Below are positions 1-4,888 of a DNA stretch of 5,286 nucleotides, piece by piece. The notes under the pieces were generated by a model, which did no database searches, was not told where the DNA came from, and was given only the letters and a program-made list of their open reading frames with translations. Numbering within the stretch: position 1 is the first letter of the stretch; each line of letters opens with the position of its first letter. The stretch is taken from assembly GCA_030604325.1 (NCBI GenBank), contig JAUVWC010000118.1:1-5286 (forward strand), written 5' to 3'. Source of the DNA: Candidatus Zixiibacteriota bacterium (GTDB lineage: Bacteria > Blakebacterota > Blakebacteria > Blakebacterales > Blakebacteraceae). Position numbers and translations under genes: made by a program.

Positions 1-248
1 ATCACGAGGATCTGGAGGCGGGAAAGACCTTGAAAGCCGATCGTGTCCTGCTCATCCGTACGGATAAGAAGGCCAAGATCGGCACGCCGGTGGTGTCTGG
101 TGCCAGCGTGAGCCTGGAGATTCTGGGCCACGGCCGGGATCGGAAGGTCACCGTCATCAAGAAGAAGCGCCGTAAGAACTACCGCCGCATCGCAGGCCAC
201 CGTCAGCGGTATACAGAGGCCGTTGTTGCCGCGATCAAGTCGGCCTGA
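1..248 (+). CDS. rplU: 50S ribosomal protein L21, 3' part (5' end outside window)
   Basis: L21 is a structural protein of the large ribosomal subunit that binds 23S rRNA. The frame is open from base 3 (HEDLEAGKTL...) to the TGA at 246-248, giving about 81 residues. L21 is usually about 100-105 residues, so the first 20 or so lie upstream of the window. The TTG at 30 is an internal Leu codon, not a start. Recognisable L21 features are the DRVLLI strand, the IGTPVVSGASV segment, LGHGRDRKVTVIKKKRRKNY (the basic rRNA-binding stretch) and the C-terminal GHRQRYTEA motif. rpmA follows after a gap of 20 bases, the usual rplU-rpmA order, and the two are almost certainly co-transcribed. Nothing looks broken in the visible part. 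Confidence 0.95.
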   Translation, partial: HEDLEAGKTLKADRVLLIRTDKKAKIGTPVVSGASVSLEILGHGRDRKVTVIKKKRRKNYRRIAGHRQRYTEAVVAAIKSA

Positions 249-255
249 GAATTTC

Positions 256-264
256 AAGGGGAAG
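256..264 (+). promoter_or_regulatory. Shine-Dalgarno of rpmA
   Basis: The purine run AAGGGGAAG lies between the rplU stop (248) and the L27 frame. Its G-rich core (258-261) is 7 bases from codon 269-271, an ideal spacing for initiation there. This matters because that codon reads AGG rather than ATG. The ribosome-binding site therefore marks where translation should begin although no normal start codon is present. Confidence 0.7.
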
Positions 265-268
265 ATAA

Positions 269-520
269 AGGGCCCATAAAAAAGGCGTTGGCTCCAGCCG
301 AAACGGCCGGGACTCAAATCCTAAGTACCTCGGTGTCAAGCGCTACGGGGGGCAGCAGGTCAAAACCGGCACTATTCTTGTACGTCAGCGTGGGACCGGC
401 ATCCACCCCGGCCCCAACGTCGGACGTGGCGGGGATGATACCCTGTTCGCACTGGTGGATGGCACCGTTGTTTTCGAGCGGCGGGGCCGAGGCGGTAAGC
501 GGGTTCGTATCGAGTCCTAA
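269..520 (+). CDS. rpmA: 50S ribosomal protein L27, with AGG at the start-codon position
   Basis: L27 sits at the peptidyl-transferase centre of the large subunit, its N-terminal tail reaching towards the tRNA acceptor ends. The frame from 269 encodes about 83 residues, close to the usual 85: [20 protein letters not shown], then [45 protein letters not shown] and a basic end [11 protein letters not shown] before TAA at 518-520. All typical L27 blocks are present without a frameshift. The odd point is the first codon. In the place of ATG, directly before GCC CAT AAA AAA, the sequence reads AGG, and an in-frame TAA (266-268) precedes it. The next ATG, GTG or TTG in frame comes only about 60 codons later. 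A single T at base 270 would restore ATG with good Shine-Dalgarno spacing, so a sequencing or assembly error is the simplest explanation. A real start-codon mutation is the alternative. The TAA excludes a Firmicutes-type N-terminal extension. Confidence 0.9.
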   Translation, partial: RAHKKGVGSSRNGRDSNPKYLGVKRYGGQQVKTGTILVRQRGTGIHPGPNVGRGGDDTLFALVDGTVVFERRGRGGKRVRIES

Positions 521-560
521 CAGTTTCCGATCGATAGACATAACAAGAATTCCTGATAGA

Positions 561-566
561 AAGGGA
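561..566 (+). promoter_or_regulatory. Shine-Dalgarno of mdh (favours the GTG start)
   Basis: AAGGGA is followed by 8 bases and then GTG at 575. The in-frame ATG at 581 would be 14 bases away, too far for efficient initiation. The site therefore supports GTG 575 as the start of mdh. Confidence 0.6.
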
Positions 567-574
567 AGTGAACT

Positions 575-1507
575 GTGAGCATGCAAAAGATCACAGTCGT
601 TGGCGCCGGTCATGTAGGCGCCACCGTAGCGCAGTACTGCGCGCTTGAAGAGCTGGCTCGTCAAATCGTGCTGGTGGACATCATTGAGGACCTGCCACAG
701 GGTAAGGCGCTCGACATGTGGGAGTCGGCCCCGGTCTCCCTGTTCGATACTAGAATAATCGGAGCCAATGACTACGGCCCCACCGAAGGAAGCGAGATCG
801 TGGTCATCACCTCCGGTCTGCCCCGCAAGCCGGGCATGTCGCGCGATGACCTGCGCGAGAAGAATGTCGAGATCGCCAAGCTGGTTACCGCCGAGGTGGT
901 CAAGGCGAGTCCCGACTCGATCATCATCATGGTGGCCAACCCGCTCGACGTGATGAGCTGGGTGGCATACAAGGTCTCCGGCTTCCCGAAGAGCCGGGTG
1001 ATGGGCATGGCCGGTATTCTGGATACGGCCCGTTTCCGCTCCTTTATCGCCGAGAAGCTCGACGTCTCCACCGAAGACTGCCAGGCCATGGTGCTGGGAG
1101 GCCACGGTGACAGCATGGTCCCGCTGCCTTCCTATACGTCAGTTTCCGGTATTCCCCTTAAGCAGTTGATGTCGGAGAAAGATATTGACGCCCTTGTCGA
1201 GCGTACCCGTAAGGGAGGGGGCGAGATCGTCGCGCTGCTGAAGACGGGGAGTGCCTACTACGCACCCGGTGTCGCCGTCGCCCAGATGGTGGAGAGCATC
1301 GCAAAGGACAAGAAGCGGATCCTTCCCTGCGCGGCATACCTTGAAGGCGAGTACGGGATCAAAGACACATTCGTCGGCGTTCCCTGCAAGCTTGGAGCCG
1401 GCGGAATAAAGGAGATAATCGAAGTAGAACTCACCGACGAAGAGAGGGAGGCACTGCATACCAGCGCCGAGCTCGTAAAGGAGCAGCTGGCACTGGTAGA
1501 GCTCTAA
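575..1507 (+). CDS. mdh: malate dehydrogenase, LDH-like NAD-dependent type
   Basis: Cytoplasmic enzyme interconverting malate and oxaloacetate with NAD(H), a step of the TCA cycle. The 310-residue length is normal for the LDH-like MDH group. The Rossmann fold begins with GAGHVG (residues 10-15), and Asp35 at the end of strand 2 (VLVD) indicates NAD rather than NADP. The substrate loop PRKPGMSRDDL (83-93) carries Arg84, at the position where malate dehydrogenases have Arg and lactate dehydrogenases have Gln, plus the mobile-loop Arg90. ANPLDVM (121-127) follows. GILDTARFR (147-155) gives the catalytic Asp150 and substrate-binding Arg153, and GGHGDSMVPL (175-184) gives the catalytic His177. RTRKGGGEIV and SAYYAPG are typical of this family, as in Chloroflexus MDH (from memory). 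The GTG start is chosen from the ribosome-binding site. The gene begins 54 bases after rpmA with no visible terminator between, so read-through from the ribosomal genes is likely. All key residues are present. Confidence 0.95.
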   Translation: MSMQKITVVGAGHVGATVAQYCALEELARQIVLVDIIEDLPQGKALDMWESAPVSLFDTRIIGANDYGPTEGSEIVVITSGLPRKPGMSRDDLREKNVEIAKLVTAEVVKASPDSIIIMVANPLDVMSWVAYKVSGFPKSRVMGMAGILDTARFRSFIAEKLDVSTEDCQAMVLGGHGDSMVPLPSYTSVSGIPLKQLMSEKDIDALVERTRKGGGEIVALLKTGSAYYAPGVAVAQMVESIAKDKKRILPCAAYLEGEYGIKDTFVGVPCKLGAGGIKEIIEVELTDEEREALHTSAELVKEQLALVEL

Positions 1508-1513
1508 TCCGCT

Positions 1514-1538
1514 CGTGGTCCGGCGTCGGTCGACCACG
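1514..1538. repeat. short hairpin just downstream of mdh
   Basis: CGTGGTC (1514-1520) and GACCACG (1532-1538) form a perfect 7-bp stem with an 11-base loop, starting 7 bases after the mdh stop. No T-run follows on either strand, so it is not a classic intrinsic terminator. A role in protecting the mdh mRNA 3' end is possible. An alternative pairing of GTCCGG (1518-1523) with CCGGAC (1547-1552) also exists. Confidence 0.5.
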
Positions 1539-1578
1539 ATACCGAACCGGACATATTGCTATGGGCAAGTTTGCTGGG

Positions 1579-1701
1579 TGGAAACGTACAATTTTCCGCG
1601 AGGTCAAGGAAGCTGACGGATCGCGCGGAGGCGTACTGACTGTACGCCGCACAAGAGATCCGGATAGCTGACGTAGAGATCGCGGAAAAAAGCCGTTTCC
1701 A
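1579..1701. repeat. 123-base imperfect palindrome between convergent genes
   Basis: A nested inverted repeat occupies much of the mdh/TPR intergenic gap. Paired arms from outside in: TGGAAACG (1579-1586) with CGTTTCCA (1694-1701); TTTTCCGCGA (1592-1601) with TCGCGGAAAA (1680-1689); AGCT (1611-1614) with AGCT (1666-1669); CGGATC (1617-1622) with GATCCG (1657-1662); GGCGTAC (1630-1636) with GTACGCC (1642-1648). The terminal loop is TGACT. Each listed pair is perfect, and the linkers between them are of similar length on the two sides. The transcript of either strand could fold into one long interrupted hairpin. It may be a MITE-like element, a structured RNA or a bidirectional 3'-end structure. 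Sequence alone does not decide, and I recognise no known family. Confidence 0.65.
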
Positions 1702-1714
1702 GACGGAAACTTTT
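1686..1714 (-). terminator. bidirectional terminator-like hairpin between mdh and the TPR gene
   Basis: GTTTCC (1695-1700) and GGAAAC (1705-1710) form a 6-bp stem with a 4-base loop. It is bordered by AAAAAA at 1686-1691 and TTTT at 1711-1714. Read on the minus strand, the stem comes immediately after the TPR stop codon (1716-1714) and is followed by GGC and a run of six T, an acceptable intrinsic terminator for that gene. On the plus strand a shorter T-run follows, so it could also stop transcription from mdh. The stem is short, and its GTTTCC arm also belongs to the large palindrome. Confidence 0.5.
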
Positions 1715-2562
1715 CAATGAATGTCGATCTGGCTGTCGTCGTCCCGGTCGTCTTCCCAAACCCCCTCATCCTTCTCTTCCCAGATTTCATCCTCCTGATC
1801 TTCGTCTTCCCATGCCTCGTCATCCAACTTGTCACCCTTGGTTTCTTCATCCTCCCAATCTTCTTCCTCCTCGTCGTCCCAGTCCTCATCGGGTGCCGTG
1901 AGGTTAGGGCCGGTCGCGGGGATGGGCGAGCGTGCTTGGGGCACACCGGCATATCTATCCACGGTGCTCAGAGCAACCGCGATCCCCAGATCATGTGGTG
2001 CCAGCTCGAGGGCGTGCTCGAGGCACACCAGCGATGCCCCGTAGCTACCTTCCACGGCGTATGCCCATCCGAGGTCTGTGAGGGTGCGGTGATCATCCGG
2101 TTTCATTGAGAGGGCCTTGTGAAGCATCTCCAATCCTTCTTTGCAGTACCCGAACCTGTGAAGGGCCCACCCATATTCGCGGACTACCTTGTGCTTCTCA
2201 GGTTCGAGTTGAAGTGCCTTGCCGAGCGCCATCAGAGCCTCTGGTTCGGCACCGATCCGAGTGTAGATAACTCCCTTCAAGTAATAGTAAGCGGCTTCGC
2301 AAGGATTGAGTGATAGTGCCGATTCTACCGCCTGCAGTGCCTGCGGGTAGTCACCCAGGGTGAAGAAGACTTCGCTGATTCCCCAGTGGGCGCATTCCGC
2401 TACCACAGCGTCGTGCGTGCCGGCCATGGTGAGCACCTTGCGGTAGACAGAGATCGCCTGACTGTACTGACGGGCTTCGGCCCGCTGGTTGGCTTCCTGG
2501 AATAGCCGCTTCAGCTCTTCTCGATCGATCATCGAGAAGATTATGAGGGGTGCCTCTGACAC
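1714..2562 (-). CDS. TPR-repeat protein with acidic W-repeat tail
   Basis: Function unknown; TPR domains generally act as protein-binding scaffolds. The 282-residue product has no signal peptide or clear membrane segment and is probably cytoplasmic. About five tetratricopeptide units cover residues 20-191. They show typical spacing and residues, for example QAISVYRKVL, YPQALQAVESALSLNP, AYYYLKGVIYTRIG, EALMALGKALQLEP, GWALHRFGYCKEGLEMLHKA and TDLGWAYAVEG..ASLVCLEHALELAP. After a short linker (about 200-224), residues 225-282 form an extremely acidic tail: 36 of 58 residues are Asp or Glu against 4 Lys/Arg. It is interrupted by Trp at 228, 236, 251, 261 and 269, each followed by two acidic residues. 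GTG at 2562 is the first possible start (an in-frame TAA lies 15 bases upstream) and has a GGGAGG nearby at rather short spacing. ATG at 2532 (residue 11, MIDREEL) is an alternative. The gene is divergent from the LarA-like gene and convergent with mdh. Confidence 0.85.
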   Translation of the reverse strand: MSEAPLIIFSMIDREELKRLFQEANQRAEARQYSQAISVYRKVLTMAGTHDAVVAECAHWGISEVFFTLGDYPQALQAVESALSLNPCEAAYYYLKGVIYTRIGAEPEALMALGKALQLEPEKHKVVREYGWALHRFGYCKEGLEMLHKALSMKPDDHRTLTDLGWAYAVEGSYGASLVCLEHALELAPHDLGIAVALSTVDRYAGVPQARSPIPATGPNLTAPDEDWDDEEEEDWEDEETKGDKLDDEAWEDEDQEDEIWEEKDEGVWEDDRDDDSQIDIH

Positions 2563-2636
2563 GTGCCTCCCGACTTGTTACCATTCTACATTTCCGCTGG
2601 CAGGCGGCTATCGGGGCCAACCATATTCATCATACC
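2563..2636. promoter_or_regulatory. divergent intergenic region, presumed promoters
   Basis: These 74 bases separate two divergent start codons and should contain promoters for both genes. On the minus strand TAGAAT (2588-2583) resembles a -10 box, about 20 bases from the TPR start, but I see no convincing -35 at the right distance. On the plus strand CATATTCATCATACC just before ATG 2637 is AT-rich, but neither a -10/-35 pair nor a strong Shine-Dalgarno is evident. The assignment rests on gene layout more than on motifs. Confidence 0.3.
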
Positions 2637-3929
2637 ATGGAATTCCCTGTGATGCTGACCATTCGTCGCCGCGTGGAGGCTCCCTGCGAGGATAATGTGG
2701 CCGGAACGGTTCATCGTGAGCTGGCGGGGCTGGACCTGTCTTCCCGTATCCCCACCGGCGGCACGGTTGCCGTTCCTGTTGGCAGCCGTGGTATCCGGAA
2801 CATCGTTCAGATTATCGGCTCAGTGGTTGCCTTCCTGAAGGAGAAGGAGTTCGTCCCCTTCCTCGTGCCCGCCATGGGAAGCCACGGTGGAGGTACCGCC
2901 GAAGGACAGCTCCAGGTGCTGACATCACTCGGTATCACCGAGGAGAGCGTGGGAGCGCCGATCCGGGCCTCGATGGAAACCATAGTAGTGGGTGAGACGC
3001 CGAGAGGACTGCCGGTTCATGTCGACCGGCATGCGGGCCAGGCGGACGCCATCCTCGTGGTAAACCGCGTGAAACCGCACACAGAATTCCGCGGCTCTGT
3101 CGAGAGCGGTCTGCTGAAGATGATGCTCATCGGTCTGGGCAAGCTGGAGGGTGCGGTTCTCTACCACCGGGCGGCGATGCATACCGGTTTCTCGGTCCTG
3201 GCCGGTGAGGCTTCACCGGTTGTGATAGAGAAGGCGCGAGTGGCGGGAGGGCTTGCCATTCTGGAAAACGCGCGGGATGAAACGGCGCGCATCGTTGCCG
3301 TCGGACCCGAAGAGATGTTCGAGCGGGAGGCTGCGCTTCTGGAGGAAGCCCTCGCCCTGATAGCACGGTTGCCATTCCCGGAGGCGGACGTGTTGCTGGT
3401 GGACAGGATGGGCAAGGACATCAGCGGTGTGGGTGTTGATCCGAATGTAACGGGGCGGGGGAGCCTTGAGGCGTGGGAGCGAAGGCAGAAAGAGCTGCGT
3501 CCCGGGAGAGTGGACATCACGCGCCTGGTGGTGCGGGAACTGACTCCGGCCACCCACGGCAACGCCCTTGGAGTCGGACTTGTTGATTTCATCCCCGAGA
3601 GGATGGAGGCTCAGATAGATTGGGGGAAGACCGATCTGAATGCCATAACCGCGATGGTTCCATATAAGGCGCGCCGTCCTGTCGTCCTGGCCAATGACCG
3701 GGAGTGCATATCCACCGCACTCGCCACTTGCGGTCTGGTGGAACCGGCCGCTGCACGTTTGATGCACATTGCCGATACACTCCACCTGGAGATTCTCCGG
3801 GTGAGCGAGGCCTATCGGAGACAGGTAGAGGAGGGGGAAGACATGGAGATCCTGGAGGAGGGGGATTTCCTGACCTTCGATGCCTCAGGAAACCTCCAGC
3901 ACCCGGTAACCGATATTACCTTCAGCTGA
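2637..3929 (+). CDS. LarA-like (DUF2088) protein, putative nickel-pincer-dependent isomerase
   Basis: The best match by eye is the LarA homologue superfamily, cytoplasmic enzymes that racemise or epimerise 2-hydroxyacids using a nickel-pincer nucleotide cofactor. The substrate here is unknown. With ATG 2637 the protein has 430 residues, near the usual length. ATG 2652 is also possible, and the frame is open back to 2550, but that would overlap the divergent TPR start. Motifs: GSRGIRN (49-55), PAMGSHGG (78-85), RVKPHTEFRG (144-153), ESGLLKMMLIGLGK (156-169), RMGKDISGVGVDPNVTGR (257-274), THGNALGVGLVDF (306-318) and KTDLNA (331-336). By analogy with Lactobacillus LarA, His83, His148, Lys161 and His177 are candidates for cofactor and catalytic residues (inference from spacing only). 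The Asp-x-x-Arg motif of true lactate racemase is replaced by Gly-Ser-Arg-Gly, so it need not be a lactate racemase. No larB, larC or larE is visible here. It ends 8 bases inside the opposite zinc-ribbon gene. Confidence 0.8.
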   Translation: MEFPVMLTIRRRVEAPCEDNVAGTVHRELAGLDLSSRIPTGGTVAVPVGSRGIRNIVQIIGSVVAFLKEKEFVPFLVPAMGSHGGGTAEGQLQVLTSLGITEESVGAPIRASMETIVVGETPRGLPVHVDRHAGQADAILVVNRVKPHTEFRGSVESGLLKMMLIGLGKLEGAVLYHRAAMHTGFSVLAGEASPVVIEKARVAGGLAILENARDETARIVAVGPEEMFEREAALLEEALALIARLPFPEADVLLVDRMGKDISGVGVDPNVTGRGSLEAWERRQKELRPGRVDITRLVVRELTPATHGNALGVGLVDFIPERMEAQIDWGKTDLNAITAMVPYKARRPVVLANDRECISTALATCGLVEPAAARLMHIADTLHLEILRVSEAYRRQVEEGEDMEILEEGDFLTFDASGNLQHPVTDITFS

Positions 3930-3930
3930 A
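3921..3930. other. palindrome holding the stop codons of two convergent genes
   Basis: TTCAGCTGAA is fully self-complementary. On the plus strand TTC AGC TGA gives Phe-Ser-stop of the LarA-like protein. On the minus strand the same letters give Phe-Ser-stop of the zinc-ribbon protein. The two coding regions overlap by the central 8 bases, so no intergenic terminator fits between them, and I see none just past either stop. Confidence 0.85.
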
Positions 3931-4884
3931 TACCAGGTGGCAGGGCAGGGAGTCCCAGGCGTCCAGATCATTGAGCAGTGCCTCGATCCGCAGCAGTATT
4001 TCCGGTTCTGTGTGTATCTCCCAGCGCAGGGGGTATATGCTCTTGCCCTCAGGTTCGCGTCGGAGCAGGAACAGCCAGGGGGGTGGGGATTCGGGGGACT
4101 GCCCGGTGTCGCTTACCATGGGTAGTATCTCTATCTCCTTCAGGGGCTCTTCAAGGTGACGGGCCAGTGCCTCAACGTATCTAAGGAGGTCCTCACCGTG
4201 GGAGCGGGCCTCGATGATCTGGTCCTGGTAGATGGGGACCATCGGGTGACCGTCGGATATGTAGCCCCACACTTCCTGCACCCGTCCCGGGGTTTTGCGA
4301 AGCATGTCGAGGGTCTCCTCACTGGGCAGCGGAATCCGTAGTTCGATTTCCTCTTCCCCCCTTGTCAACAGGCAGGTAGCCAGGGTCAGCGCGGCGCCGA
4401 CCGCGGTCTCGATCGGTGCATCCACTTCGTGTGGCAGAAGAACGGTTCCGCCCGCCGGAAAGCGCCAGCGCTGCGGCACCCATCGTGCAAACATCGGGGC
4501 TATCCAGGCTCCCAGCCGGTTGGCCAGGCGTTCGAGGCCGTGAGTAGTGCGCGGGATGATGCTCGATGTAAACAGGATGGAGATAGAGAGCAGAATGCCG
4601 AAGAGCACAAACCAGGGTATGATCAGCAGGGAAAGCAGGGGCTCCACTATCCCCCGGCCCAGCCAGTAGAGAGGGCGGGGTTTCATGTAGGCGCCGCAGC
4701 GGCCGCACCGCCACGACGCTTTATGGAAGGGAAGACGGCACTGCTGACACCTGGTCGATGGGGAGGTGCTCCGCGGGGCCGGTTTGTCCACCAGTGCTCT
4801 GGCCCGGGCCGTAGCCAGGATAAGCAGCAGCAGGGCCAGCAGGCCCCAGGCGACCAGGATTATGGCAGGGTAGAATAGGTTCAA
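3922..4884 (-). CDS. membrane-anchored zinc-ribbon protein of unknown function
   Basis: I do not recognise the family. The 320-residue product starts with a hydrophobic segment (about 4-25, AIILVAWGLLALLLLILA). A basic linker and a zinc ribbon follow, with Cys46-x2-Cys49 and Cys60-x2-Cys63 (CQQC...CGRC). A long hydrophobic stretch (about 80-110) gives a second membrane pass. The C-terminal 200 residues are soluble in character, with mixed alpha/beta composition and a proline-rich patch (ESPPPW, 265-270). With two passes, the zinc ribbon would lie in the loop between them, on the opposite side of the membrane from both termini. The start is TTG at 4884, preceded by AGGA at 8 bases' spacing and by an in-frame TGA. 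It is preferred because it retains the N-terminal membrane helix. The gene begins 4 bases after the carboxypeptidase stop, so the pair is probably translationally coupled. Four-Cys ribbons often have a structural role. Anchoring or assisting the neighbouring peptidase is only a guess. Confidence 0.8.
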   Translation of the reverse strand: MNLFYPAIILVAWGLLALLLLILATARARALVDKPAPRSTSPSTRCQQCRLPFHKASWRCGRCGAYMKPRPLYWLGRGIVEPLLSLLIIPWFVLFGILLSISILFTSSIIPRTTHGLERLANRLGAWIAPMFARWVPQRWRFPAGGTVLLPHEVDAPIETAVGAALTLATCLLTRGEEEIELRIPLPSEETLDMLRKTPGRVQEVWGYISDGHPMVPIYQDQIIEARSHGEDLLRYVEALARHLEEPLKEIEILPMVSDTGQSPESPPPWLFLLRREPEGKSIYPLRWEIHTEPEILLRIEALLNDLDAWDSLPCHLVFS

Positions 4885-4888
4885 ACCG

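Noticed and set aside
288..578. Plus-strand 96-codon frame starting at GTT/TTG within rpmA
   Set aside because: It is an out-of-frame shadow of L27, seen as an open frame only because the real L27 frame lacks a start codon.
314..1105. Long 263-codon open frame on the minus strand opposite rpmA and mdh
   Set aside because: It lies antisense to two confidently identified genes, has a low-complexity His/Asp/Gly-rich composition typical of a shadow frame, and resembles no family I know.
1561..1671. 36-codon plus-strand frame starting at ATG 1561 (MGKFAGWKRTIF...)
   Set aside because: It has no Shine-Dalgarno and runs through the arms of the large palindrome, whose base pairing explains the sequence better. 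A peptide cannot be fully excluded.
1431..1952. Minus-strand 173-codon frame rich in Arg, Lys and Thr
   Set aside because: It is a shifted frame of the acidic tail of the TPR gene running on into mdh antisense, with no domain pattern.
1717..2109. Plus-strand frame encoding a hydrophobic, membrane-like N-terminus
   Set aside because: The hydrophobic residues are the complement of the Asp/Glu codons of the TPR protein's acidic tail. The TPR repeats on the other strand are the real coding signal.
3213..3785. Minus-strand 190-codon frame opposite the LarA-like gene
   Set aside because: It is antisense to a gene with clear conserved motifs, and its composition is that of a shadow frame.
4429..4878. 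Plus-strand 149-codon frame opposite the zinc-ribbon gene
   Set aside because: The Gln/Gly-rich product mirrors the Leu/Ala membrane codons of the opposite strand. The minus strand has paired CxxC motifs, membrane segments and operon spacing.
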